Shown here in pieces: positions 40,869 through 49,681 of a stretch of DNA of 64,000 nt (its first letter is position 1; each line of letters starts with the position of its first letter). The stretch comes from Hypericibacter terrae. GTDB taxonomy: Bacteria; Pseudomonadota; Alphaproteobacteria; Dongiales; Dongiaceae. Location of the stretch: positions 4,143,570 to 4,207,569 of the forward strand of contig NZ_CP042906.1 in the NCBI RefSeq assembly GCF_008728855.1, given 5' to 3'. The translations under genes and the position numbers were made by a program. The notes under the pieces were generated by a model. It had not been told where the DNA came from. It searched no databases and was given only the letters and a program-made list of their open reading frames with translations.

Positions 40869-41547
40869 CGACCGCCTCCTGAATTCGGCTTACCAGCTCG
40901 CCGATCGCTTCGGGATGCAGCTTCAGCGCGGTGCGATTCACCACCAATCTTGCGCTGACCTCGGCAATGGTCTCGATCTCGGCCAACCCATTGGCCTTGA
41001 GCGTGGCGCCGGTCTGCACCAGATCGACGATCCTGGTGCAGAGTCCCAGTTGCGGGGCCAGCTCCATGGCGCCGCTCAGCGCGATGCACTCGGCCTGGAC
41101 GCCGCGCGTGGCGAAGTAGCGACGCGCGGTTTCGGGATACTTGGTCGCGACCCGGACATGGCTCCAACGGCTGGGATCGTCGTTCGCCACCAGCTCCTTC
41201 GGCTCGGCGACCGCGATCCGGCAGCGCCCCACGCCCAGGTCGATCGGCGCATAGAGCTCGGGATAGTCGAACTCCATCAGCACGTCGCTGCCGGCCACGC
41301 CCAGATGCGCCGCGCCGAAAGCGACGAAAGTGGCGACGTCGAAACTGCGCACACGCACCACCGTGAGGCCGGCGATGTTGGTCTGAAACCGGAGCTTGCG
41401 CGAACGGTCATTGTCGAAATCCGGTTCGACCCGGATGCCGGCACGCGTCAGCAACGGCATGACCTCCGGCAGAATCCGGCCCTTGGGCAGGGCCAGGATG
41501 ATCGGATCGGTCGAATTGCCTGTCTTGCGTCGCATCTGCGCCGTCAT
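40858..41547 (-). CDS. hisG: ATP phosphoribosyltransferase catalytic subunit (short form)
   Basis: 229 aa from the ATG at 41547. ILALPKGRILPEVMPLLTRA, RVRSFDVATFVAFGAAHLGV, AGSDVLMEF and the PRPP loop IVDLVQTGATLKANGL identify HisG, the first step of histidine synthesis. The length is that of the short form, which normally needs HisZ; no hisZ is in the window. Confidence 0.96.
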   Translation of the reverse strand: MTAQMRRKTGNSTDPIILALPKGRILPEVMPLLTRAGIRVEPDFDNDRSRKLRFQTNIAGLTVVRVRSFDVATFVAFGAAHLGVAGSDVLMEFDYPELYAPIDLGVGRCRIAVAEPKELVANDDPSRWSHVRVATKYPETARRYFATRGVQAECIALSGAMELAPQLGLCTRIVDLVQTGATLKANGLAEIETIAEVSARLVVNRTALKLHPEAIGELVSRIQEAVDAA

Positions 41548-42068
41548 GCCGGACCCTTCCGGTCGGATCCCGCCTCGTCGGTCCCGGCATGCTCGGGACG
41601 CCAGGCCGTCGGCCAGGCTTCGCCCAGATCCTCGAAATGGCATCGCACCGCCTCGACCTCGAGCCGTACGGTGGCGTTGCCGGCGAACATGATCAGGATG
41701 GCATCGCCCTGGGCCTGGACCGTCAGGAGCTCGAGGAACTCGGGGCCCTTGGCTGGCGTGAAGCCCCGCATTTTCACGCCGCGGACGCGATCGAAGCAGA
41801 CGCCGCAATGAACGCGCTGATAGACCGGCCCCTGCGTTTCGCCACCCGCAAACTCGGCATCGCCTTCGTCGTCGCCTGGCCGGATCGCGGTCGCCGATCG
41901 CGCGGCCGCTTCCCAGAGGAAGCGGTTGGCCACGAAGGCAAAACGCTTCTCCTGGGCGAGATAGATCATGTCCCGCGGCCGGATCAGCGCATCCTGCAGG
42001 CAGGCGGCGATGATCGCCAGATCGGCGGCGTCGCGCGCGCGAAGCTTCAGTCCGGCGCCCCCGGTCAT
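41544..42068 (-). CDS. DUF2948 family protein
   Basis: 174 aa. [61 protein letters not shown] and [20 protein letters not shown] match DUF2948, an alphaproteobacterial family of unknown function between murA and hisG. It overlaps both neighbours by four bases. Confidence 0.93.
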   Translation of the reverse strand: MTGGAGLKLRARDAADLAIIAACLQDALIRPRDMIYLAQEKRFAFVANRFLWEAAARSATAIRPGDDEGDAEFAGGETQGPVYQRVHCGVCFDRVRGVKMRGFTPAKGPEFLELLTVQAQGDAILIMFAGNATVRLEVEAVRCHFEDLGEAWPTAWRPEHAGTDEAGSDRKGPA

Positions 42069-43351
42069 CCGTGGATCCGTTCGATGTCGGCGCCGCAGGC
42101 CTGGAGCTTCTCGGTCAGCCGCTCATAACCGCGATCGAGGTGATAAACGCGGTTGAGGATCGTATCGCCCTCGGCCACCAGGCCCGCCATGACCAGCGAG
42201 ACCGACGCCCGCAGGTCGGTCGCCATCACCGGTGCGCCCGTGAGCTTCGGCACGCCCCGCACCATCGCGGAGGCGCCATGGACCGTGATGTTCGCACCCA
42301 TGCGGGCCAGCTCGGGCACATGCATGAAGCGGTTCTCGAAGATCGTCTCGGTGATCATGGCCGCGCCCTGGGATACGGTCATCATCGCCATGAACTGGGC
42401 CTGAAGGTCGGTGGGGAAGCCGGGAAAGGGTTCGGTGATCGCGTCGGTTCCCTGCAAGGGACCGTTGGCGCGACTGACATGCAGGCCCCGGTTGGTGGGC
42501 TCGATCGCGACGCCGGCCCGCTCGAGCACGGTACAGACCGTTCCGATCAGCTCCCGGTCGGCGCCGAGAAGCTCGACCGACCCGCCGGTGATGGCAGCCG
42601 CCATCGCATAGGTCCCGGTCTCGATCCGGTCGACCACCACGTCGTGGCGGGCGGCGTGAAGCCGTTCCACGCCATGGACGAAGATCTTGTCGGTGCCGGC
42701 GCCCTCGATCTTCGCGCCCATCGAGGTCAGGCATTTCGCCAGATCGATGATTTCGGGCTCGCGCGCCGCATTGGTGATCTCGGTCGTCCCCCTGGCGAGG
42801 CTCGCCGCCATCATGAGATTCTCCGTGGCGCCGACCGAGACGATCGGGAAGGCGACCGACCCGCCCGTCAGCCCCCGGGGCGCCGTCGCCAGCACATAGC
42901 CTTCCTTGAGCTCGATCTCGGCGCCCAGCTTCTGCATCGCCATCAGATGCAGATCGATCGGCCGCGTTCCGATCGCGCAGCCGCCGGGCAGCGAGACTTC
43001 CGCATGACCGGCGCGCGCCAACAGCGGACCCAGCACCAGCACCGAGGCGCGCATCTTGCGCACCAGGTCGTAATCGGCGCGGGTATGGCGGATGTCGCGG
43101 GTGGTGAGCTCCATGACCTGGCCGGTATGTCCGCCCGGATGCGACTGGCCGTTCAGCCCCACCTCGGTTCCGATCTGCGCCAGCAGCCCGGCCATCGTGC
43201 TGATATCCGCCAGATGCGGCACATTCCCCAGCGTGAGCGTTTCGTCGCTCAGCAGGCTCACCGCCATCAGCGGGAGCGCGGCGTTCTTGGCGCCGCTGAT
43301 CGGAATATCGCCCTTGAGCGGCTTGCCGCCACGGACGCGAATCTTGTCCAT
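42065..43351 (-). CDS. murA: UDP-N-acetylglucosamine 1-carboxyvinyltransferase
   Basis: 428 aa from the ATG at 43351. Lys22-Asn23 in [10 protein letters not shown] and the active-site Cys125 in [10 protein letters not shown] (the fosfomycin target residue) are present, with [20 protein letters not shown] and [20 protein letters not shown]. It performs the first committed step of peptidoglycan synthesis. Confidence 0.97.
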   Translation of the reverse strand: MDKIRVRGGKPLKGDIPISGAKNAALPLMAVSLLSDETLTLGNVPHLADISTMAGLLAQIGTEVGLNGQSHPGGHTGQVMELTTRDIRHTRADYDLVRKMRASVLVLGPLLARAGHAEVSLPGGCAIGTRPIDLHLMAMQKLGAEIELKEGYVLATAPRGLTGGSVAFPIVSVGATENLMMAASLARGTTEITNAAREPEIIDLAKCLTSMGAKIEGAGTDKIFVHGVERLHAARHDVVVDRIETGTYAMAAAITGGSVELLGADRELIGTVCTVLERAGVAIEPTNRGLHVSRANGPLQGTDAITEPFPGFPTDLQAQFMAMMTVSQGAAMITETIFENRFMHVPELARMGANITVHGASAMVRGVPKLTGAPVMATDLRASVSLVMAGLVAEGDTILNRVYHLDRGYERLTEKLQACGADIERIHG

Positions 43352-43583
43352 CTTATGCCCTCGGAACCCTAAGGAACCGGCCGCCCGCGCGCCCGGCTTT
43401 CGTCGGGGCTGGGAACCGGTCGAACCGTCGAAGATCGGCGTCAGGAGGCGGACCCGGCGCCGGCTCAAGGCAGCCAAGCCTTGGCGAGATATTAGTCGAA
43501 CCGACCGTCATTGGGAGCATGCAAAACCCGGCCCTCGGGCATGCCGCCTTTCCGAGCCGCGGCCGACGCGCGGCGCCGGCCCT

Positions 43584-43808
43584 TTAACGTTCGTGCGCGC
43601 CCCCGTTTTCCTCGCCCTGCTCCGCGACGTCGCCGTCCTCGGCGGCCGAAGCGCTGTCGGCGCGAGCCCGCTGCTGTTGCTTGCGGCGCAGCAGGTTCCG
43701 GCGCAGTTCGGCGGCAAGCCGGGCGTCCTGGTCGGCGCCGCGAACGACGCCGTCATGGCCGGCGCGGGACTGGACCGCGCGGGAAGGTTTGGGACTCTGA
43801 TCGGGCAT
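43584..43808 (-). CDS. Small conserved basic protein upstream of murA
   Basis: About 74 aa from the ATG at 43808. DARLAAELRRNLLRRKQQQR is a basic helix reminiscent of short alphaproteobacterial proteins with an L-R-x-N-L-x-x-R-K-x-Q core; the rest is acidic and disordered. Function unknown. An ATG at 43868 would extend it with Pro-rich sequence. Confidence 0.6.
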   Translation of the reverse strand: MPDQSPKPSRAVQSRAGHDGVVRGADQDARLAAELRRNLLRRKQQQRARADSASAAEDGDVAEQGEENGGAHER

Positions 43809-44203
43809 CGGCGAGGGCTCCGGCATCGGGGGCGCTGCGGAAATAGGCCGCCCGCCGCCCGGGGTCAAGGCTCGAGCGACCGGCAGATGCCGCCAGCGGC
43901 ATGAGGGGGAAAGATGGAAGGGGATGATGGCAGGATTGGGATGGCCAATCCGGAAGGGACGCGCCAGCGATCGGGTGCCCGCAGGGGGCCAACCGATCTC
44001 GAGGGCCGAAGAGGGGCAGGATGTCGCGCCCGGAGGAACCGGGCCGGAGGATGGTAATCTTCTTAACCTGGAAGGCCTTAGACTGGAATCGGCCGGTTGG
44101 CCTTCGGCCTTGCTCTGGCCAGTCGGCTTATGGCAAGTTTCGCCGCCTTCGAGGGACCTGCGGACGAGCCCGCAAGGACGCCTCCTCGATGGTCAATGCT
44201 CGT
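43809..44203. other. Intergenic region before tRNA-Thr
   Basis: About 395 bases without a convincing gene. It should hold the tRNA-Thr promoter, but I cannot place -35 and -10 boxes with confidence. No repeat element of the families found elsewhere is present. Confidence 0.5.
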
Positions 44204-44278
44204 GCCGCCGTAGCTCAGAGGTAGAGCACGTCCTTGGTAAGGACGGGGTCGGAAGTTCGATTCTTCTCGGCGGCACCA
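44204..44278 (+). tRNA. tRNA-Thr (GGT)
   Basis: 75 bases with encoded CCA. Acceptor stem GCCGCCG/CGGCGGC, D arm AGCTCAGAGGTAGAGC, anticodon loop TTGGTAA (anticodon GGT), T arm AGTTCGATTCT. Phage-type genes begin 44 bases after its 3' end, so it is a likely old integration site. Confidence 0.97.
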
Positions 44279-44321
44279 TTTCTTCCCGTTTTCTTCGCCA
44301 TATCGCAGGGCCGCGCCAGCA

Positions 44322-44534
44322 TCAGGTCGCGCGACAGGCCCGCAGTTGGTCGCGCAACCGTTTGTAATCGATGACCGCCTGGCCCAACGCGCTGCCGGGC
44401 GGCAACGCATGAATTTCGTCGGCCAGACGCCACTGGAATTCCGGACTATAGACCGGTACCGGTGGACAAGCCGTCACGACCGGCGCTCGGCAGGCCGCCA
44501 GCATGAAGATCATGGCGAGCGCCAGGACGCGCAT
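44322..44534 (-). CDS. Rz1-like outer-membrane spanin lipoprotein
   Basis: 70 aa. A signal peptide with lipobox LAAC (Cys15) is followed by PCPPVPVYSPEFQ-type Pro-rich sequence and a final YKRLRDQLRACRA. Small lipoproteins like this next to a holin and hydrolase act as o-spanins. It shares one base with the upstream TM gene (TGATG), as spanin pairs often overlap. Confidence 0.7.
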   Translation of the reverse strand: MRVLALAMIFMLAACRAPVVTACPPVPVYSPEFQWRLADEIHALPPGSALGQAVIDYKRLRDQLRACRAT

Positions 44535-44749
44535 CAGAACTCTCCCCGTCTCGCTTGATCCTCGATGGCGTTCAGATCGGCAGGTGCGTCGGCGCCGGCT
44601 CGCGCCATCTTCTTCTCGACCTCGAGCGCTGCCTCCGAGCTGTCGGCTAGCTGGCCCGACGCCCCGGCGGATTTGCCGAAGCGCCAGACCAGGTAGAACA
44701 GGAGGCCGAGCAGCAGCATGAGCCCGCCGATGACGGCATAGGTCTGCAT
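44534..44749 (-). CDS. Small membrane protein, possible i-spanin
   Basis: 71 aa. One N-terminal transmembrane helix (YAVIGGLMLLLGLLFYLVWR) and a charged helical tail (EAALEVEKKMARAGADAPAD). This is the layout of an Rz-like inner-membrane spanin and it precedes the lipoprotein, but it is shorter than most Rz proteins. Confidence 0.62.
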   Translation of the reverse strand: MQTYAVIGGLMLLLGLLFYLVWRFGKSAGASGQLADSSEAALEVEKKMARAGADAPADLNAIEDQARRGEF

Positions 44750-44751
44750 GG

Positions 44752-44886
44752 CTATTTCCCCTGAGGATGGTTTCTGAACCGGCGATCGAGCTCCGCGCGG
44801 GCCAGCCGCACGAGCAGCGCGAACAGCCCCGCGCCCCCGACTGCAGCGCAGCCCACGGCGATCAGGGCGATCTCCCAACCATGCAT
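44752..44886 (-). CDS. Small membrane protein in the lysis cassette (44 aa)
   Basis: Begins MHGWEIALIAVGCAAVGGAG, a single transmembrane helix, and ends with a basic RAELDRRFRNHPQGK tail. It lies two bases upstream of the spanin-like gene. Holin or antiholin roles are possible. Confidence 0.6.
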   Translation of the reverse strand: MHGWEIALIAVGCAAVGGAGLFALLVRLARAELDRRFRNHPQGK

Positions 44887-44889
44887 GGC

Positions 44890-45069
44890 TCAGGTCGTCT
44901 TCGGCTTGTTGGGCACGACATAGACGAGCAGCGGCGTGATCGCGGCGATGATCGCCGTCACATTGCCTTCGGTCAGGAAGGAAGGAGTCACGATGCCAAA
45001 GGCCTGGTTGAGGATGGCGAGAATGGCCATCACCAGGGCCACGAGGGCTTTGTCGAGCGTGGTGAACAT
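44890..45069 (-). CDS. Holin-like membrane protein
   Basis: 59 aa with two hydrophobic helices: LVALVMAILAILNQAFGIVT and VTAIIAAITPLLVYVVP, separated by a short polar loop, and a basic C-terminus (PNKPKTT). Size, topology and position beside the SleB hydrolase fit a small holin. Confidence 0.68.
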   Translation of the reverse strand: MFTTLDKALVALVMAILAILNQAFGIVTPSFLTEGNVTAIIAAITPLLVYVVPNKPKTT

Positions 45070-45141
45070 GGGGCAAGCTCCGTGGTTGCGGCACCCGCGG
45101 GATGCGGAGGCCGGTGATGCGCTGCGGTCGGAGGACCGGGG

Positions 45142-45579
45142 TCAGATCAGGCGAAAGAATCGATGGGCGCCGATGATGGCGACCGGCGTCTTGCCGGCGG
45201 CCCAAGGGGGCGCGGCGATCGAGGAAGCGTGGTAATGGGTGGCACCGCCCGTGGGATCCGGCACCTCGCCTCCGAGGACGGCAAAGCAGGATTCCAGGCA
45301 CTCGGCGAGCTGCCGGGCCTTCGCCGCCTTGATCTTCGGAAACATCGGATCGTTCGGCAGCCAGCAGGAGAACTGATAGGGTTTCAGGCAGACGCCGCCG
45401 ATCCCCTCGCCCCACCAGTCCGGCTTGCCATCGTTACCGAGATCGAGCTCCGCGCGGTTCCGGATGCACCAGGCGACCGCGATCTTGCCGGCATCGATTT
45501 CGCCGCGGGCCTCGCCATAGACGGTGCGCGCCATGATATCGAGGTCGCCGAAGCTGCAAGGTAGCGCGATCCGGCTCAC
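45142..45579 (-). CDS. SleB-type cell wall hydrolase (phage endolysin)
   Basis: 145 aa starting at a GTG that overlaps the upstream TGA. MARTVYGEARGEIDAGKIAV carries the catalytic Glu of hydrolase_2 (SleB/CwlJ) enzymes; CLKPYQFSCWLPNDP, GATHYHASSIAAPPWA and GAHRFFR complete the domain. It degrades peptidoglycan for lysis or DNA entry. Confidence 0.88.
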   Translation of the reverse strand: MSRIALPCSFGDLDIMARTVYGEARGEIDAGKIAVAWCIRNRAELDLGNDGKPDWWGEGIGGVCLKPYQFSCWLPNDPMFPKIKAAKARQLAECLESCFAVLGGEVPDPTGGATHYHASSIAAPPWAAGKTPVAIIGAHRFFRLI

Positions 45580-45827
45580 GGCTGGCTCCTGTCGATCTTG
45601 TTCTCGATCCGCAGCAGGATGGCCTGGACATTGCCGAGCTGGCTTTCCACCACCGACAAACGCGTATCGAGGCGATCGTTCTTGCCCTGCCAGGCCTCGA
45701 CCATGTTCACCCGCTCCTGGAGCGAGCCCATCCACACGCCGAAAGCGGCGGTCTGGAACATGAGGGCGCCGATCAGCGCGATCGGGACTTTCTTGTCGAG
45801 GTGCCAGCTTTCCTTCGGCTCGGTCAT
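45576..45827 (-). CDS. Membrane protein with coiled coil, lysis cassette
   Basis: 83 aa. One transmembrane helix (VPIALIGALMFQTAAFGVWM) followed by a heptad-like helix (LQERVNMVEAWQGKND ... VESQLGNVQAILLRIENKID). Such proteins are common directly upstream of phage hydrolases. A holin-associated role is inferred. Confidence 0.65.
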   Translation of the reverse strand: MTEPKESWHLDKKVPIALIGALMFQTAAFGVWMGSLQERVNMVEAWQGKNDRLDTRLSVVESQLGNVQAILLRIENKIDRSQP

Positions 45828-45836
45828 GATGGCTCC

Positions 45837-47033
45837 TTAAGCGAAAGCGACCACGCGCAGCTTCCATTTGGTCAGATCCGGGAAGAACTGCCCGCGCGTC
45901 GTCTTGTCGAGTGCCTTGAACACCGCCGTCGTGTTGGGCGCGATCACCGTGATGTTGGTGGTGTCGACATAGGCGCCGAACTGTGCGGCGCCGCTGCCTG
46001 ATCCGGTGTCCTGGATCGTGTGCGGAGTCACCTGGATGACATCGCCGCTGGCGTAGTTCCCATCCGCCGACTGGCAGACCAGATAGAACTGAACCAGCTT
46101 CGGAAGAGCACCGAAGCCATGCGCGAAAGTCGGCGAGCTGTTCTGCGCGATCGAGGTGTCGGCGCTCGTGAAGGATTTCGTGATGACCTGGGTCGGCGGA
46201 ACCGCCGGGGCGCCATCCTTGCGGCTATAGATCGGAACGCGCACGTTCTCCGAACCGTCCTCCGACACGACCAGGCAGGCATCGCCCGCCGCCGTCGTGA
46301 TGTTGGCGCCGCCCGGGAGGATCAGCGTCGTCGCGTTGTGGGTGAGCGTGAGGACGCCGTCGAAGATCAGCCAGGCATGGCGCCCGGCCCTGTCGGTGGC
46401 GAAGTCGATGTCGGTGATGGTGGTGGTGCCGGTAACGTGGAAATAGCCGCCCTCGCCGATCGAGATCGTGCCGGCGGAGGCGATGTCGCCGCCCCTCTCC
46501 CAGAATGCCGCCATCGCATCGGGCGTGACCGCGCGGCCTGTATCGGTGCCGGCCAGAGTCTCGGCCGTCGTCGCGAGCTCGACCGCACCCCGCGCCGTCA
46601 TCGACGCCGAGGGCACAGCGCCGTTGGTTGCCGACAGGATCCCGAGCCAGACGGTCAGGCTCTCGTTCTGCAGCGAACCCGAATCCCAGGCGACGGTGAC
46701 CGTCGTGTTGGTGGCGAAAGAAGACGAGGCGATGACGCCATAGATCGTCCCGGTACTGCTGCCCGACGCCTTGACGCGCCGGCCCGAATGCCAGGCGCCC
46801 GCGACATCGGTCCCGGCGATCGCGAAGGAGGTGCCGGATAGATAGGTGACCGCCGCCGCCCCATCGCCGTCGCCATATTCGAACCACTCGGCCCCGTTGG
46901 CATAGGACCGCAGGTCGGCCAGCGCCTGGCGCAGCGCATTGTTCAGATTTCCTGCCGGACAATTCTCGGCGATGTTGATGCCGGCGATCGCGGCATTGCT
47001 GTTCGCGGTGGTGCTGTAGTCCTTGACGGGCAT
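45837..47033 (-). CDS. Phage tail fibre protein
   Basis: 398 aa from the ATG at 47033. The N-terminus (MPVKDYSTTANSNAAIAGIN, ENCPAGNLNNALRQALADLR) is the common fibre attachment segment; ASMTARGAVELATTAETLAG and a long beta-rich C-terminus (TLTHNATTLILPGGANITTA) follow. It is likely to bind the host surface. Confidence 0.84.
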   Translation of the reverse strand: MPVKDYSTTANSNAAIAGINIAENCPAGNLNNALRQALADLRSYANGAEWFEYGDGDGAAAVTYLSGTSFAIAGTDVAGAWHSGRRVKASGSSTGTIYGVIASSSFATNTTVTVAWDSGSLQNESLTVWLGILSATNGAVPSASMTARGAVELATTAETLAGTDTGRAVTPDAMAAFWERGGDIASAGTISIGEGGYFHVTGTTTITDIDFATDRAGRHAWLIFDGVLTLTHNATTLILPGGANITTAAGDACLVVSEDGSENVRVPIYSRKDGAPAVPPTQVITKSFTSADTSIAQNSSPTFAHGFGALPKLVQFYLVCQSADGNYASGDVIQVTPHTIQDTGSGSGAAQFGAYVDTTNITVIAPNTTAVFKALDKTTRGQFFPDLTKWKLRVVAFA

Positions 47034-47106
47034 GGAAGTGAGTTCCCGATGAAACAGGCAGAAATTTTCGGGCCGGCGCCCGATTCTTGCGATGCCGGAG
47101 GGCCGC

Positions 47107-47862
47107 TCATTTCCCCCACAGGCGGGCCAGCACGCCCAGAAGACCGATGCCGGTGTCGATCGCTTGCTGGGTCGAGGACGGACCGCGATTGGGCGTGAGC
47201 GTTGTCTGGGTCGACCCGCCCTGGCCGTTGAGGAATCCCAGATAGGTCGCCAGTGCATTCTGGTTGGCGGTGGCGGCGGTGTTGAAGCGCTGCGCCGCTT
47301 CGTTCAAGAGCGCCTGGGTTTGTTCCTGGCGCTGCTGGCCGACGGTATTGAGGGCATTGATGTCGACATAATCCTGGCTCGCCTGCTCTGGCGCATAGTT
47401 TGCGGCCTGCTGCTGATAGTCGCGTTCGGTCTGGTAATTCTGGTTGAGGGTCGATGCAAGCCCCTCGGCCAGGCCCCGCGTCGTCGCCTCGTTGCCGCCA
47501 TAGCGGCCGGCGCGGCTGAGCTGGTCGGTGATGGTCGAGGCCGTCCGGCGTGCCAGCGCCGCGTTGTAGGGATTGCCGTCGAGATAATTGCCGTTCAACA
47601 CCCTTGTCAGATAGGTCGACGCCGCGTCATTGAGCGGCGAGCCGTTGGTCGCACGGGCGACACCCATCGACTGCGCCCGGAGCTGCTCCGGCGTGAAGTC
47701 GGCCGTCATCTGGAAGTTCGGCGCCTGGGGCGTGAAGGCGCCCGAGTTATAGAGCGACGTCGCCTTGGCGATGACATCCTGCAGCGGCTGCTGGACCGGG
47801 CCCCATGGGGCCGAGCTCTGAACCGTCTGGTTGTTGCCGCCGCCGCCACCGAAATCAGGCAT
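47107..47862 (-). CDS. Podovirus-type internal/ejection protein candidate
   Basis: 251 aa. A Gly/Gln-rich start (FGGGGGNNQTVQSSAPWGPV, QQPLQDVIAKATSLYNSG) is followed by helical Gln/Asn/Ala-rich sequence and a hydrophobic C-terminal helix (AIDTGIGLLGVLARLWG). Genes of this look lie among ejection proteins of podoviruses. The specific role is not proven. Confidence 0.62.
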   Translation of the reverse strand: MPDFGGGGGNNQTVQSSAPWGPVQQPLQDVIAKATSLYNSGAFTPQAPNFQMTADFTPEQLRAQSMGVARATNGSPLNDAASTYLTRVLNGNYLDGNPYNAALARRTASTITDQLSRAGRYGGNEATTRGLAEGLASTLNQNYQTERDYQQQAANYAPEQASQDYVDINALNTVGQQRQEQTQALLNEAAQRFNTAATANQNALATYLGFLNGQGGSTQTTLTPNRGPSSTQQAIDTGIGLLGVLARLWGK

Positions 47863-48280
47863 CTTGCAAATCCTTCTCGACCAGATGATGGGTCATGTCG
47901 TAGCCAAATTGTTTGAGCACGCGAGACCAGCCGGGACGCGCCACCAGCGACATGCCGCGGCAGCCCTTCTGTCTCGCCCAGTCCTCGATGATCGCGATGT
48001 GATGCTGCCAGCGCTCCCGCTCGTTGCCGACGCAGATCTGGATATGGCAGACCATCTTGCGCGGATACACGGCGAGCTCGGACACGACGACGGCGAGGAC
48101 GTCGTTCGCGTCCTCGTCCCAGACCACCCAGATCTGCTTCTCGCCATGACGGGCGGAACGCCGGATATCGAAGGCCTTCTCCTTGCCCCGCGAGGTCAGA
48201 CAGGCCTCCTCGAGACGTTGCTCGATCAGCGGCCAGACCTGGTCGACGTTTTCCGGTGGAACTCCGACGAGGCAGGTCAC
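47855..48280 (-). CDS. GNAT-fold phage protein (T7 gp13-like type)
   Basis: 141 aa starting at GTG with a GTGA overlap. IWVVWDEDANDVLAVVVSEL, CHIQICVGNERERWQHHIAI, IEDWARQKGCRGMSLVARPG and WSRVLKQFGYDMTHHLVEKD follow the strand-helix order of N-acetyltransferases. Podoviruses often encode such a protein beside ejection genes. Enzymatic activity is uncertain. Confidence 0.7.
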   Translation of the reverse strand: MTCLVGVPPENVDQVWPLIEQRLEEACLTSRGKEKAFDIRRSARHGEKQIWVVWDEDANDVLAVVVSELAVYPRKMVCHIQICVGNERERWQHHIAIIEDWARQKGCRGMSLVARPGWSRVLKQFGYDMTHHLVEKDLQDA

Positions 48281-49335
48281 GCGAAGGGCTGGCCGTAGTG
48301 GACCGGAGCGACGGTGCCGGGGCCGAAGCGGGTGTTCGCGGTGAGCCCCTGCAGCAGCCCCGCATTCTGCGCGAGGTATTGGAGCAGGCCCACCGGCAGC
48401 GTCGGGGTTGTCGAGACCGTTGTCGGCGCGGCTGGGTTCAACACCGCGAGCAGGCCGCCGCCGGCATTCGCCTGCTGGGCGTTCTGGGCAATGGCGGTGT
48501 GAGGGATCGGCAATCCGCCGCTGTCGCCGCGACCGCCATTGGCGCCAAGGCCGCCCTGGTTTGAGCCGGTGTCCGAGCCGTTCGCACCCTTCTCCGGTGC
48601 TCCCGCATTCTGCCCGCGCGTGACGCCGGCGGGATCGCTGCCATTGATGGCGCCATGGATCCCGCCAACGATAGCACCCCCGCCGGTGCCGATGAGTGAG
48701 CCGGCCGGGCCGCCGAAAGAGCCGATGGTTCCGCCGATCTGCGAACCTCTCCACGCGCCGCCCAGGATGTCGCCGAGCACGTCCCGGAAACCGCGCTGAT
48801 CGGGCGTGTGACCGAGGCTGGCATCGCCGGTGACGCCGCGTTTGACCGTGGGACCGCCGGCCGTCCTATAGCTCGGACCCGTCACCATCTTGTCGATGTC
48901 ACCCTGGCTGATGCCGGTCTGGCTGCCGCTGCCATAGCCAGCGCCCAGATGTCCCTGTTGCGCGTTCTTGGCGGCCGTGCCCTGCTTGCTGTCGTTGCGA
49001 GAGCCTTTGCCGCCGTCGCCATTGCCGCGACTTGCGCCTCCGGTGCCATCGCCAGCGTCGCCGTGACCACCGCTCGCGACACCACCGCCCAGCCCCCAGA
49101 ACTCCGGCAGGCCGGTCTTCGGGTTGATCGTGCCCGACCCGCCGAGGAGCTGCAGAATGACGGCTTCCAGCGGCGTTATATGCGCGAGCAGCGTGTCGCC
49201 ATGACGGCCTCGGGCGGCCAGCAGCCGCGCGGCGTGGGCATGGCGCGGGCCTTCGCGGGATGCGTTCCGCGGCCTGGCAATTGCCTTCCCTTGCGGGGCG
49301 AGGATTTCGAACAGTCCGCGAGCTGGTGCTGACAT
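48277..49335 (-). CDS. Gly-rich phage protein, possible ejection protein
   Basis: 352 aa from the ATG at 49335. After ITPLEAVILQLLGGSGTINP and KTGLPEFWG comes a long Gly/Ser/Asn-rich disordered region, with a Gly-zipper-like stretch (GGTIGSFGGPAGSLIGTGGG, AIVGGIHGAI) that could insert in membranes. Position among podovirus-type ejection genes suggests a role in DNA delivery. Confidence 0.62.
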   Translation of the reverse strand: MSAPARGLFEILAPQGKAIARPRNASREGPRHAHAARLLAARGRHGDTLLAHITPLEAVILQLLGGSGTINPKTGLPEFWGLGGGVASGGHGDAGDGTGGASRGNGDGGKGSRNDSKQGTAAKNAQQGHLGAGYGSGSQTGISQGDIDKMVTGPSYRTAGGPTVKRGVTGDASLGHTPDQRGFRDVLGDILGGAWRGSQIGGTIGSFGGPAGSLIGTGGGAIVGGIHGAINGSDPAGVTRGQNAGAPEKGANGSDTGSNQGGLGANGGRGDSGGLPIPHTAIAQNAQQANAGGGLLAVLNPAAPTTVSTTPTLPVGLLQYLAQNAGLLQGLTANTRFGPGTVAPVHYGQPFA

Positions 49336-49339
49336 CTGA

Positions 49340-49681
49340 CTACCCGATGATGGCGACGCCGAAGACCCGATCGGTCGTCGCGCTGTTGCTGTGCGTGAGC
49401 GTTGCTGCGCCCTGGGATCGAGCGGAGACATGGAGGTTCGCCATCGCGCCGGCCGCGTTCGCTGTCGCCGGCATGAACAGGATCACGCTCTGCGCGCCGA
49501 TGCGGGGATCGGTTAAGGTCGTGGTCGTCGTCCCCGCCGCCAGCGTGACCGTCGTCGTGCAGTTGAGCTTGCCGGCGAGAACGCCGCGGATGACGTCATG
49601 GACGCGCGCGAGATAGGTCCACAGCCCGGCTTCGCCGCCCGATCCGACCGGCGCCGGCAGCGGCTTGAAGACCGTGGTCAT
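49340..49681 (-). CDS. Hypothetical small phage structural protein
   Basis: 113 aa. WTYLARVHDVIRGVLAGKLN, TTTVTLAAGTTTTTLTDPRI and a beta-rich end (ATLTHSNSATTDRVFGVAII) match a small virion protein often next to fibre or tail genes, by recollection. Coupled to the 488-aa gene by a four-base overlap. Confidence 0.68.
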   Translation of the reverse strand: MTTVFKPLPAPVGSGGEAGLWTYLARVHDVIRGVLAGKLNCTTTVTLAAGTTTTTLTDPRIGAQSVILFMPATANAAGAMANLHVSARSQGAATLTHSNSATTDRVFGVAIIG